Below, piece by piece: positions 1 through 7,896 of a stretch of DNA of 64,000 nt. Within the stretch, counting starts at the first letter, position 1. Each line of letters starts with the position of its first letter. The DNA comes from Fuscovulum sp. Its GTDB lineage: Bacteria > Pseudomonadota > Alphaproteobacteria > Rhodobacterales > Rhodobacteraceae. Position numbers and translations under genes: made by a program. The stretch spans positions 950,501 to 1,014,500 of the forward strand of contig CP136571.1 of NCBI GenBank assembly GCA_035192965.1, read 5' to 3'. The notes under the pieces were generated by a model. That model did no database searches and was not told the origin of the DNA. It was given only the letters and a program-made list of their open reading frames with translations.

Positions 1-82
1 CCGTGCCCAGTTCCAGCACGGTCTGCCCCGGCAGGAACTTCAACGTCGCGGGATTCGGCGTGGATTCGGTCTGGATGAACAT
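1..82 (-). CDS. NifU-N domain iron-sulfur scaffold protein Nfu (partial)
   Basis: Only the first 27 codons are inside the window; the gene runs off the left edge. They read MFIQTESTPNPATLKFLPGQ and onward, which matches the conserved start of the Nfu/NifU N-terminal domain found in alphaproteobacterial and mitochondrial Fe-S scaffold proteins. The ATG is preceded by a good GGAGGTGG ribosome site. The C-terminal CxxC domain that would carry the cluster is outside the window, so function is assigned from the N-terminal signature alone. Confidence 0.85.
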   Translation of the reverse strand, partial: MFIQTESTPNPATLKFLPGQTVLELGT

Positions 83-186
83 GGTGCCACCTCCGGGGGG
101 CTTGTCCGACAACTTCCCTCGGATATGCGCCTTGGCCCGCTCACTGTCAAGTTTGGAACCGTTCTAATCTGCGCTTCACAGTGCGA

Positions 187-342
187 TCATGGCTCCCAAT
201 AGTCATACATCTGGGCCAGCACCGCCCGGCAACGCAGCGGATGGGTGGCCCGCCGCATCAGCAGGCGCAAGGGCGCGGGCAGGAAGATGGAATAGGGCCG
301 CGGCCGGATCGCGCGCAGCGGCAGGGGCGACAAAGGGCGCAT
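187..342 (-). CDS. small basic protein of unknown function (51 aa)
   Basis: A 51-codon frame opens with ATG seven bases after a strong AAGGAG site and ends in TGA. The protein starts MRPLSPLPLRAIRPRPYSIF and ends RAVLAQMYDYWEP; it is rich in Arg, Pro and Leu, with no membrane segment or known motif that I recognise. It sits between the stress protein and nfu on the same strand, so it may be cotranscribed. The main support is the ribosome site; similarity to anything known is not claimed. An overlapping frame at 203-385 has no such site and looks like a shadow. Confidence 0.5.
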   Translation of the reverse strand: MRPLSPLPLRAIRPRPYSIFLPAPLRLLMRRATHPLRCRAVLAQMYDYWEP

Positions 343-431
343 GGTGATGCTCCTTGTTCAGTCCTCCCTGTGGGCAGTCTGGCAAAGATACCCGCGCCTG
401 TCACCGATTCTTGCTGCACCGCAGCATTGCG

Positions 432-887
432 TCAGGTGATGCTTTCCAGCCGTTCCTTGGACATGTCGCCCGGCACGATGGTGATGGGGATGGGCAGGTT
501 CCCCGAATTGCGCGTCATCTGCGTGACCAGAGGCCCCGGCCCGGATTTCTCCGTCCCCGCGCCCAACACCAGAATCCCGATTTCGGGGTCTTCCTTCACC
601 TGCGCAAGGATCTCGTTCACTGGATCGCCCTCACGGATCACCAGTTCCGGGTTGATCCCCTGCCGGTCGCGCATCCATTTGGCAAAGACCTCGAAATGCG
701 CCTCGATCCGTTCGCGCGCCTCGGCCCGCATGAGATCGGCCACGCCCATCCAGTGCTGAAACTCTTCTGGCGGGATGATCGACAGGATGGTCACCCCCCC
801 GCCCGTATGGGCCGCCCGCAGCGCGGCAAAGCGCATCGCGTTCAGGCATTCGCGCGTGTCATCCAGGATGACGAGGAATTTCCGCAT
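432..887 (-). CDS. universal stress protein (UspA family)
   Basis: A 151-residue single-domain UspA-fold protein. The N-terminus MRKFLVILDDTRECLNAMRF is the usual first strand and helix. The later segment ILVLGAGTEKSGPGPLV sits where ATP-binding members carry their G-2x-G-9x-G loop, and is only a partial match, so ATP binding is uncertain. Such proteins act in the cytoplasm during nutrient or redox stress. It lies upstream of the 51-aa protein and nfu on the same strand. The ATG follows AGGAGTAGGAC. Confidence 0.9.
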   Translation of the reverse strand: MRKFLVILDDTRECLNAMRFAALRAAHTGGGVTILSIIPPEEFQHWMGVADLMRAEARERIEAHFEVFAKWMRDRQGINPELVIREGDPVNEILAQVKEDPEIGILVLGAGTEKSGPGPLVTQMTRNSGNLPIPITIVPGDMSKERLESIT

Positions 888-966
888 GTCCTACTCCTGT
901 GGAACCCCGATCATAGGCCGCGCAGGGCCGCGCGCAAGAGAGCGGTTCTTGACGCAAAAACCGCGA

Positions 967-1072
967 CGGAGTTTGACGCAAACTCCGGGCGCACTCGTCC
1001 CGACTGCGTTTCCCGTCGGCGCAACCCGGAATTTGCGTCAAATTCCGGCGCGAAATCTGCGTCAGATTTCGC
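967..1072. repeat. three tandem hairpins with ACG/CGT loops
   Basis: Three near-identical-design inverted repeats follow one another between the aminotransferase stop and the stress gene. 967-987 has arms CGGAGTTTG/CAAACTCCG around ACG. 1026-1048 has arms CCGGAATTTG/CAAATTCCGG around CGT. 1050-1072 has arms GCGAAATCTG/CAGATTTCGC around CGT. The last hairpin is 5 bases from the aminotransferase stop, so the block could end that transcript or protect its 3' end. Arms differ in sequence while the three-base loops agree, which suggests structure is what is kept. Confidence 0.75.
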
Positions 1073-1077
1073 CCCCC

Positions 1078-1944
1078 TCACACCGGCTGCGATGCCGCCC
1101 AGTCCATGTAGAGCCCACGCATCCGTTCCGTCACCGCGCGCGACCGATACTCGGTCCCGTCAAAGGCCCGCACCGATGTGACCTTGGCGAAATTCCCTGA
1201 CAGGAACACCTCATCCGCGGCATGGGCATCCTCAAAAGTCAGCACCGTCTCATGCACCTCGATCCCCGCTGCGCGCGCATTGGCGATGTGGCGCGCCCGC
1301 GTGATCCCGGCCAGAAAGGTGCCATTCGGGATTGGCGTGAACAGCGCACCATCCTTCACCAGAAACACATTCGCCGTAGCGCTTTCCGCAAGGTTGCCCA
1401 TCGCATCGGCCACCAGCGCATTGCCAAAACCCTTGGCCTTGGCCTCCACCAGCATCCGCGCGTTGTTGGGATACAAACACCCCGCCTTGGCGTTGCAGAC
1501 ATTGTCCTCCAGCACCGGGCGGCGGAACCGGGTCCGCGTTACCGTCGTCTGGAACTCTGCCGCCGGCATCGCCACCTGCTCCAGGCTGATCGCAAAGCCC
1601 GTCGCCCCCTGCGCCGGGGCCACCCCCAGATCAGACCCGTCCAGCGCCCAATACATCGGCCGCACATAGACCGCAGCGTCCCGCCCATAGGCGCGCAGGC
1701 CCTCGCGGATGACGGCCTCCATCTCGCCCGGTTCCATCGTGGGCGTGATCATCAGCGCCCGCGCGCTGTCATTCACCCGCGCGCAATGCTTCGCCAGATC
1801 GGGCACCAGCCCGTCAAACATCCGCGCCCCGTCAAAGACCGAAGACCCCTGCCAGATGCCATGATCCGCGGCCTTCATCACCGCGACATCACCCTCGTGC
1901 CAGCGCCCCTGCCAAAAGGTGCGGATATTCGTGCCGAATGTCAT
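1078..1944 (-). CDS. ilvE: branched-chain amino acid aminotransferase (class IV)
   Basis: A 288-residue fold-type IV PLP enzyme. The Schiff-base lysine is probably Lys153 in NAKAGCLYPNN, and Glu187 in the AESATANVF segment fits the PLP-nitrogen-binding Glu. It should transaminate Leu, Ile and Val with 2-oxoglutarate in the cytoplasm. The ATG is preceded by GGAGATTTGC. It stands alone, upstream of a hairpin block and downstream of the divergent-free peptidase start. Other class IV enzymes (D-amino acid aminotransferase, aminodeoxychorismate lyase) are possible, but overall length and the segment order favour IlvE-like. Confidence 0.85.
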   Translation of the reverse strand: MTFGTNIRTFWQGRWHEGDVAVMKAADHGIWQGSSVFDGARMFDGLVPDLAKHCARVNDSARALMITPTMEPGEMEAVIREGLRAYGRDAAVYVRPMYWALDGSDLGVAPAQGATGFAISLEQVAMPAAEFQTTVTRTRFRRPVLEDNVCNAKAGCLYPNNARMLVEAKAKGFGNALVADAMGNLAESATANVFLVKDGALFTPIPNGTFLAGITRARHIANARAAGIEVHETVLTFEDAHAADEVFLSGNFAKVTSVRAFDGTEYRSRAVTERMRGLYMDWAASQPV

Positions 1945-2015
1945 GCAAATCTCCTTGCGTCCGGGCGCAATTAACCACCCCGCGAAGGCAGGCGCCAGCC
2001 CGTCACGCCCGATGA

Positions 2016-4034
2016 TCAGGCGGCGTCCAGAAGCCCCCGCCCGCGCAACAGCGCCTCTACCCCCGGCATCCGGCCGCGGAAGCGGGTATACAACTCTTCC
2101 GCCTCCTCCGATCCGCCCGCGCTTAGGATATGCTTTTCCAGCTTGGCCGCGGTTTCCGGGTGGAACGGATCGCCCGCCTCCTCAAACGCGGCAAAGGCAT
2201 CGGCATCCATCACCTCTGACCACATGTAGGAATAATAGCCCGCCGAATACCCGTCGCCCGAAAACACATGCGCGAAATGCGGCGTCGCATGGCGCATCCG
2301 GATCGCCCGGGGCATCCCCAGCGCCTCCAGCACCTCGGCCTGTTTCGCCATCGGATCAGCCGGCGCCGCCCCCTCATGGAAGGCCAGATCGACAAGGGCG
2401 GATGACACGAATTCCACCGTTCCGAACCCCTGGTCATAGGTCCCCGCCGCCAAGAGCCGCGCTCGCATGTCGGCGGGCATCGGCGCGCCGGTCTGCCAAT
2501 GCCGGGCATATTCCTCCAGCACCGCAGGCACCTCCAGCCAGTGTTCATACAACTGGCTGGGCAACTCCACGAAATCGCGCGCCACCGAGGTGCCAGAAAT
2601 GAACCCATGCGTCACATCTGACAGCATCTGATGCAGCGCGTGACCGAACTCATGAAACAGCGTCCGCGCATCATCCCATGACAACAGGCTCGGCTCGCCC
2701 TTGGCGAAATTGCACACGTTCACCACGATCGGCCGCTGATCGCCGCCCAGCTTGCGCTGCGACCGCATCGCCGAACACCACGCGCCCGACCGTTTCGACG
2801 ACCGCGCAAAGTAATCGCCCAGAAACACCGCCACATGGGTGCCGGCCCGCGTCACTTCCCAGCCGCGCACATCGGGATGATAGAACGGCCCCGCGATCTC
2901 GCGGAACTCCAGCCCGAACAGACGGGTGGCACAGCCGAACATCGCGCCCAGCATCGCCTCCAGCCCAAGGTATGGCTTCAGCGCCGCCTCATCCAGATCA
3001 TGCTCGGCCTTGCGCCGCCGCTCGGAATAGAACCGCCAATCCCACGGCTCCAGATCGCCCGTCTCCCCATCCGCCCGCAGCATCGCTTCCAGCACGCCCG
3101 CATCCGCCATCGCTTTGCGCTTGGCAGGCTCCCACACCCGCATCAACAGATCGCGCACCGCCGCGGGCGTCTTGGCCATCTCGGGTTCCAGCTTGAAATC
3201 CGCAAAACTGGCATAGCCCAGCAGCTTTGCCCGCTCCTCGCGCAGCGCCAGAATTTCCGCCGCGATGGCGCGGTTGTCATGGGCATTGCCATTCGCCCCA
3301 CGTGCAACCCAGGCCTCATAGGCCACGCGCCGCAATTCCCGCCGGGGCGAGAATTGGAGAAACGGCACGATCAGCGACCGGCTCAGCGTGACCACCGGCC
3401 CGTTCTGCCCCCGCTCCTTGCCCGCCGCCCGCGCGGCATCCACCACGAAATCCGGCAGCCCCTCAAGGTCTTCCTCGGCCAGTTGCATGAACCAGTCCCG
3501 CTCATCTGCCAGCAGGTTCTGCGAAAACTGCGTCCCCAGCACCGCCAGCCGCGCCTTGACTGCCGTCAGCCGCTCCGCCGCCGCGCCCTCCAACTCCGCC
3601 CCAGACCGCACGAACATCCGCCGATACAGCGTCAGCACCCGCATCTGCTCCGGCTCCAGCGCCAGCCCATCCCGCCGCGCCCAAAGATCATCGATCCGCG
3701 CGAACAGCCGCTTGTTGTTGGTCACCTCAGAGGCAAAGGCGCTCATCTTCGGGGCCAGATCGCGCATCAGCGCCTCGCGCGCCTCCGTGCTGTCAGCCCC
3801 GGCAAGGTTGTAGAACACCCCCGACACCCGATCGAGGTTCCCTTCCGCCAGTTCCAGCGCCGCGATGGTATTGGCGAATGTCGGCGCGGCCTCCTGCTCC
3901 GCAATTCCCGCCACCGCCGCCCGCGCCTCCGTCAGCGCCACGTCAAAGGCCGGGCCGAAATCGGCATCCGTGATCGCGGCAAAGGGCGGCAGGCCAAAGG
4001 CGGCGGTCCAGGGGGCAAGCAGGGGATTGGTCAT
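2016..4034 (-). CDS. dcp: M3 family metallopeptidase (peptidyl-dipeptidase Dcp type)
   Basis: A 672-residue cytoplasmic zinc peptidase. The HExxH motif is HEFGH at residues 461-465 (LFHEFGHALHQML), followed by the Glu-bearing helix typical of M3 enzymes. The N-terminus MTNPLLAPWTAAFGLPPFAA has the Dcp/oligopeptidase A look, with no signal peptide. The family cleaves short peptides, Dcp releasing C-terminal dipeptides. The ATG follows AAAGGAGA. Dcp and oligopeptidase A (PrlC) cannot be separated with certainty by eye; the length fits both. Confidence 0.9.
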   Translation of the reverse strand: MTNPLLAPWTAAFGLPPFAAITDADFGPAFDVALTEARAAVAGIAEQEAAPTFANTIAALELAEGNLDRVSGVFYNLAGADSTEAREALMRDLAPKMSAFASEVTNNKRLFARIDDLWARRDGLALEPEQMRVLTLYRRMFVRSGAELEGAAAERLTAVKARLAVLGTQFSQNLLADERDWFMQLAEEDLEGLPDFVVDAARAAGKERGQNGPVVTLSRSLIVPFLQFSPRRELRRVAYEAWVARGANGNAHDNRAIAAEILALREERAKLLGYASFADFKLEPEMAKTPAAVRDLLMRVWEPAKRKAMADAGVLEAMLRADGETGDLEPWDWRFYSERRRKAEHDLDEAALKPYLGLEAMLGAMFGCATRLFGLEFREIAGPFYHPDVRGWEVTRAGTHVAVFLGDYFARSSKRSGAWCSAMRSQRKLGGDQRPIVVNVCNFAKGEPSLLSWDDARTLFHEFGHALHQMLSDVTHGFISGTSVARDFVELPSQLYEHWLEVPAVLEEYARHWQTGAPMPADMRARLLAAGTYDQGFGTVEFVSSALVDLAFHEGAAPADPMAKQAEVLEALGMPRAIRMRHATPHFAHVFSGDGYSAGYYSYMWSEVMDADAFAAFEEAGDPFHPETAAKLEKHILSAGGSEEAEELYTRFRGRMPGVEALLRGRGLLDAA

Positions 4035-4118
4035 GGGATGAGGTCTCCTTTGCCCACAAAGCTAGGCAGCCCAGCCGCCCGGGTCCACCCCCGAAGCGCT
4101 CCTATTGTCTTCTCTGCC

Positions 4119-4155
4119 CAAATATCCCGGGGGGTGCGGGGGGCTGGCCCCCCGC
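4119..4155 (-). terminator. GC-hairpin plus GGGATATTTG module after permease gene
   Basis: Reading on the minus strand, 15 bases after the permease stop, there is a perfect 9-bp stem (4136-4144 with 4147-4155, GCGGGGGGC type) and then CCCCCCGGGATATTTG. The same order of parts occurs after the acyl-CoA dehydrogenase gene at 31859-31899. It lacks a clean U-tract, so it may be a terminator or a 3'-end stabiliser; its position right after a stop codon is the main support. Confidence 0.6.
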
Positions 4156-4169
4156 TCCTGGACGGCACC

Positions 4170-4967
4170 TCAGCGCCCGTCCTTCGCCTTCAACCGCCGC
4201 TCTAGGCGCCGCATCAGCAGGCTCAGCCCGATGGTCATGGTCAGATAGATCAGCGCGGCAACGTTGTACGTCTCGAAATACTTGAAATTCCCCGCCGCCG
4301 TCACCTTGGCCAGCTGCGTGATATCCCCCACGCCCAGCACCGACACCAGCGACGAATCCTTCACCATCGCCACGAAATCATTGCCCAAGGGCGGCAGGAT
4401 CATCCGGAACGCCTGCGGGAATGTGATATGCCGGAACCGCTGCCACCCGTTCAGGCCCAGCGCCTTGGCCGCTTCCACTTGCCCCTCATCCACCGCCTGC
4501 AATCCGGCGCGGAAAATCTCGGCCAGAAAGGCCGCATAGGCCAGCACCAACGCCAGCACTGCTCGCCACAGCAGCGGAAAATCCCGCGTGCGGATCGGGT
4601 CCATCCCAAGTGGTTCCGCCACCGCATTCCACCCCGCCACCACCAAGGGCGACAGAACGAAGGCCACGTAAAGCAGCAGCACGATGATCGGCACGCCACG
4701 CATCACTTCGATATAGAACCGGCACACCTGCCGCAGGATCAGGAACCGCGACAGGCACCCCACCGCCAGCGCAAGGCCCAGAAGGCAGGCCCCGGCATAG
4801 CCCACGACCGATACCATGATCGTGATCCAGATGCCCCGCGACAGCGTGGCCATCACGGCGGCATAGTCCGCATTGGCCCAGACCTCATAGAACAGCCAAA
4901 CGCCAAGGCCGGCCACGATCAGCAGCCACCAGGGAAAATCGTTTTCCAGTTTCGGGTTCGGGGTCAT
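4170..4967 (-). CDS. polar amino acid ABC transporter permease
   Basis: A 265-residue inner-membrane protein with about five to six hydrophobic spans. The cytoplasmic EAA loop is clear in the segment AAKALGLNGWQRFRHITFPQ, and PLGNDFVAMVKDSSL is typical of HisM/GlnP-type permeases. It should pair with the binding protein encoded just upstream. No ATPase gene is adjacent on either side: the upstream neighbour is the binding protein and the downstream neighbour is the peptidase. The ATPase must therefore come from elsewhere. Confidence 0.92.
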   Translation of the reverse strand: MTPNPKLENDFPWWLLIVAGLGVWLFYEVWANADYAAVMATLSRGIWITIMVSVVGYAGACLLGLALAVGCLSRFLILRQVCRFYIEVMRGVPIIVLLLYVAFVLSPLVVAGWNAVAEPLGMDPIRTRDFPLLWRAVLALVLAYAAFLAEIFRAGLQAVDEGQVEAAKALGLNGWQRFRHITFPQAFRMILPPLGNDFVAMVKDSSLVSVLGVGDITQLAKVTAAGNFKYFETYNVAALIYLTMTIGLSLLMRRLERRLKAKDGR

Positions 4968-4973
4968 GCGAAA

Positions 4974-4997
4974 GGCCCCGGCTTGTCTGCCGGGGCC
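4974..4997 (-). terminator. intercistronic hairpin between binding protein and permease
   Basis: A perfect 9-bp stem, GGCCCCGGC (4974-4982) with GCCGGGGCC (4989-4997) and a 6-base loop, lies in the 52-base gap between the binding-protein stop and the permease start. On the minus strand it is followed by TTTCGC. In many ABC operons such a hairpin lets the binding protein be made in excess by stopping part of the transcription or by shielding the upstream mRNA; that role is inferred here. Confidence 0.65.
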
Positions 4998-5019
4998 CCC
5001 TTTTCAGGAACGGACTGGC

Positions 5020-5805
5020 TCACTCGCTCATCTTGTATTCGAGGAACCACTTGGTGTTCAGCGCATCCAGCGTGCCATCGGCCTTCATGCTGGCAATCGC
5101 CGCATTCATCGGGGCGACCAGATCGGAACCTTTGGGGAAGATGAAGCCGAAATCCTCGGCCCCCAGCGGTTCGCCGATGATCTTCAGCGCGCCTTCGGAC
5201 CCCGCGACATAACCATTGGCGGCAGTGCTGTCCGACAGCACAAGGTCCACATCCCCGGCCTTGAGCGCCTCAAGCCCCGCGCCAAAGGTTTCGAACTTCA
5301 CGATCCGGGCGTTTTCCTCATTCCCGTCCAGCACCTCATAGACACCCACATAGAACGGCGTGGTGCCGGGCTGCGCGGCCATCAGCAGGTCGGGGTTCGC
5401 GCCAAAGCTGGCTGCATCGGTGAACCGCGTCTCATCGCCGCGCACCATCATCAGCATCTCCGACCGCATATAGGCGTCCGAGAAATCGACCTTGTCCTTG
5501 CGGTCATCGCGGATGGTGATGCCCGTCATGCCCAGATCGAACTGCCCTTCCGACACGGCCGGGATCATCGCATCCCAAGAGATGTTTTCGTACTTCACAG
5601 TGATGTTCAGCCGCTTGGCGATTTCCGCCATCGCGTCATATTCCCAGCCCACGGCCTGCCCGGTCTTGTCCAGAAACTGCAGCGGCGGATAGGCGTTCTC
5701 GGTCACCACCACCACCTCGCGCCCGGCCAGATCAGGCACGTCCTGGGCAAAGGCGGGGGCGGTCAGGGTGGCGGCCATCAGGCCAAGAAAGGGCAGGAAT
5801 TTCAT
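5020..5805 (-). CDS. polar amino acid ABC transporter periplasmic binding protein
   Basis: A 261-residue protein starting [20 protein letters not shown], a Sec signal peptide with likely cleavage after AFA. The mature part has family-3 binding-protein features such as [20 protein letters not shown] and the [14 protein letters not shown] segment. I start it at the ATG at 5805, which follows GGAGTGCGACGC, because the frame upstream is open but carries no signal-peptide-compatible start. It precedes the permease gene on the same strand. The ligand, within His/Glu/Gln/Arg/opine-type substrates, cannot be told from sequence. Confidence 0.92.
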   Translation of the reverse strand: MKFLPFLGLMAATLTAPAFAQDVPDLAGREVVVVTENAYPPLQFLDKTGQAVGWEYDAMAEIAKRLNITVKYENISWDAMIPAVSEGQFDLGMTGITIRDDRKDKVDFSDAYMRSEMLMMVRGDETRFTDAASFGANPDLLMAAQPGTTPFYVGVYEVLDGNEENARIVKFETFGAGLEALKAGDVDLVLSDSTAANGYVAGSEGALKIIGEPLGAEDFGFIFPKGSDLVAPMNAAIASMKADGTLDALNTKWFLEYKMSE

Positions 5806-6220
5806 GCGTCGCACTCCGGCAGAGATTGAGGATGCGGGACTATTCCCTTGACCGCGCGCAAAGGCAAGTGGCTGCCACCGGCCAAGGCATCGGCGACGCT
5901 GCAATTGCCGCGCTGGCGGCTGTTTCTTCGGCAAAGCACCCCCGGCACCCCCTGTTCGCAACGCCGCGGTCCATCCAACCCCATCCCTGCGCCAATCCCC
6001 GACCGCCGCACTTCGCTCTCCTCCCAGATCGCCGCCAGACCAAACCGCCGACCAGCAGCAGGCACAGGCCTGACCCGCCCTTGATCCAGCCCCGCCCTTG
6101 ACCTCACATCGGGATACCGCGCTCTCGTCGCCTGTCTTAGGGGCAAACCCTAAGTATCCGGTTTCCAAACCCCCGCGATTGGCGCAATCCCGCAAGCCCG
6201 CGCTGTCTTTCTCCGCCGAT

Positions 6221-6302
6221 GGTTAACGAACCAATCTCGCACCGCGCGTATGCACAGCCGTCTGCACCACGCGCTGCACCGTCAGCGGCACCGCCTTTTG
6301 CA
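6221..6302. repeat. TGCA array with 12-base period, copy 1, in a 525-base gap
   Basis: The gap 5806-6330, between the binding-protein start and the moeB stop, holds no convincing gene. Its moeB-proximal end carries TGCA at 6251, 6263, 6275 and 6299, with GGCA at 6287 filling the missing place, so the spacing is exactly 12. GGTTAACG lies 30 bases before the first TGCA. Related arrays occur at 25941-25982 and 49519-49560. The even spacing is close to one helical turn and would suit cooperative protein binding. The rest of the gap shows nothing beyond a likely promoter region for the transporter. Confidence 0.6.
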
Positions 6303-6330
6303 CCAAATCCGAACCGTAAATCCTGCGTTC

Positions 6331-7368
6331 TCAACCCTTTGCGTCGCAAACCGGGCAATCGGCGCGCGGCGTGATCCCGATCACCCGCGTCTCGGCATAA
6401 AGCGCATCATGGATCATCAGCCGCCCGCGCAACCCTTCGCCCGCGCCGGTGATCTGCTTGACCGCCTCCATCGCCATCATCGCGCCAATGACCCCGGGCA
6501 ATGGTGCGGCCACCCCCGCCTCGGCGCAGGTCGGCACCATCCCCGGCGCCGGCCGGGTGGGAAAGACGCATTCATAGCACGGCCCGCCATGGGCCGGATC
6601 AAACAGTGAAAGCTGCCCCTCCCATTGCGTGATTGCCCCGGAAATCAACGGCTTGCCCAATTCCACCGCCAGGCGGTTCACCATATAGCGGGTGTCGAAA
6701 TTGTCGGTCCCGTCGAGGATCAGGTCATAATCGGCAAACAGCGCCCGCGCCGCCGCTTCGTCCAGCCGCCGGTGATAGGGACGCAACTCGATGAACGGGT
6801 TCAGCGCGCGCAGGGCGATTTCGGCGGAAAACACCTTGGGCATCCCGATCCGCTGATCGGCATGGATGATCTGGCGCTGCAGGTTGGACCCATCGACCAT
6901 GTCATCATCGACAAAGCCCAGAACCCCCACCCCGGCCCCCGCCAGATACAGCAGCGCAGGCGAGCCAAGCCCCCCGGCGCCAATCACCAACACCTTGGAA
7001 TCCTTCAGCTTTCTCTGCCCCGGTCCGCCGATTTCCCGCAGCATGATATGCCGCGCATAGCGATCCAGTTCCGCCTGGCGAAAGGCCCCTGACGGCGCTT
7101 GCGCCGCCGCAGGGGCCACCTTCGCCCGCAACCGCCGCAGCCCCGCCCGATAGGCCAGCACCAGCGCCGCGAGGATCCCCAGCGCAACCCAGCCCTGCGC
7201 CGCGCCGCCTGTCGCCAACCGCAGCGGATGCCCGTCCGGCAGCGCCACATGCAGCCCCACCACCGCCGCCCAAAGCAGCGCCAGCATGGCAAACCGCACC
7301 GATGACGGCACCTTCATCAGCGCCCCGATCCCCCAGAGCGCCCCCGCCATCGCCAGAACAAGGATCAT
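6331..7368 (-). CDS. moeB: MoeB/ThiF-type adenylyltransferase with N-terminal membrane segments
   Basis: A 345-residue protein. Residues 1 to about 75 form two or three hydrophobic spans, and the rest is an E1-like ThiF/MoeB domain. Visible parts are the nucleotide loop GAGGLGSPALLYLAGAGVG, the DDDMVDGSNLQRQ segment and the zinc site made by CYEC and a late CPVC. MoeB adenylates the MoaD C-terminus for molybdopterin synthesis; ThiF does the same with ThiS. The start overlaps dut by 4 bases (ATGA), so translation is coupled. MoeB versus ThiF is not settled by the sequence alone. Confidence 0.85.
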   Translation of the reverse strand: MILVLAMAGALWGIGALMKVPSSVRFAMLALLWAAVVGLHVALPDGHPLRLATGGAAQGWVALGILAALVLAYRAGLRRLRAKVAPAAAQAPSGAFRQAELDRYARHIMLREIGGPGQRKLKDSKVLVIGAGGLGSPALLYLAGAGVGVLGFVDDDMVDGSNLQRQIIHADQRIGMPKVFSAEIALRALNPFIELRPYHRRLDEAAARALFADYDLILDGTDNFDTRYMVNRLAVELGKPLISGAITQWEGQLSLFDPAHGGPCYECVFPTRPAPGMVPTCAEAGVAAPLPGVIGAMMAMEAVKQITGAGEGLRGRLMIHDALYAETRVIGITPRADCPVCDAKG

Positions 7369-7832
7369 CGCGTCCCCGTGGACCCGAAGCCGCCTTCGCC
7401 CCGCGCCGTATCCGTCAGGCTGTCAACCACTTGAAATCCCACCTGAATAACGGGCGCCACAATCATTTGCGCCACCCTGTCGCCATGGGCGATGACATAG
7501 GGCGCATCCCCAAGGTTGACCAGCGCCACACCCAGCGGCCCGCGATAATCGCTGTCGATGGTGCCGGGCGTGTTGGGCAGGGTGATGCCATGCTTCAGCG
7601 CAAGGCCCGACCGGGGCCGGATCTGCATCTCAAACCCGAACGGGATCTCCACCCGCAGCCCCGTCGGCACGATCGCCCGCTGCATCGGGGCCAGCGTGAA
7701 CCCTGTATCCCGCTGTTCCGGCGGCAGATTGGCGCGCAGGTCCGCCCCCGCCGCGCCGGGCGTTTCATAGGCGGGCAGGCCAAGGGCGCGATCCGCCCAG
7801 TCTTCCCACAGCACTTTCAGCACTGGCGTCAT
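7365..7832 (-). CDS. dut: deoxyuridine 5'-triphosphate nucleotidohydrolase (dUTPase)
   Basis: A 155-residue trimeric-type dUTPase, the normal length. It shows the family motifs in order: GAAGADLRA, PRSGLALK, LPNTPGTIDSDYRGP, and the C-terminal RGEGGFGSTG that closes over the substrate. It hydrolyses dUTP to dUMP, limiting uracil in DNA and feeding dTMP synthesis. It lies between coaBC and moeB on the same strand; coaBC-dut adjacency is common in bacteria. The stop overlaps the moeB start. Confidence 0.97.
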   Translation of the reverse strand: MTPVLKVLWEDWADRALGLPAYETPGAAGADLRANLPPEQRDTGFTLAPMQRAIVPTGLRVEIPFGFEMQIRPRSGLALKHGITLPNTPGTIDSDYRGPLGVALVNLGDAPYVIAHGDRVAQMIVAPVIQVGFQVVDSLTDTARGEGGFGSTGTR

Positions 7833-7848
7833 TCACCCCTCCTGCACC

Positions 7849-7893
7849 CAAGAATTTTCGAAAATTCTTGGCAAAATTCTTCGAAGAATTTTG
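7849..7893. repeat. pair of perfect 22-bp palindromes
   Basis: Two perfect palindromes lie side by side in the 64-base coaBC-dut gap. 7849-7870 has the half-site CAAGAATTTTC and 7872-7893 has the half-site CAAAATTCTTC, each meeting its complement with no loop. The second is 3 bases beyond the coaBC stop and is identical to the palindrome at 25854-25875. They may act as transcript ends or as protein-binding sites; the sequence does not decide. Confidence 0.8.
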
Positions 7894-7896
7894 TCT

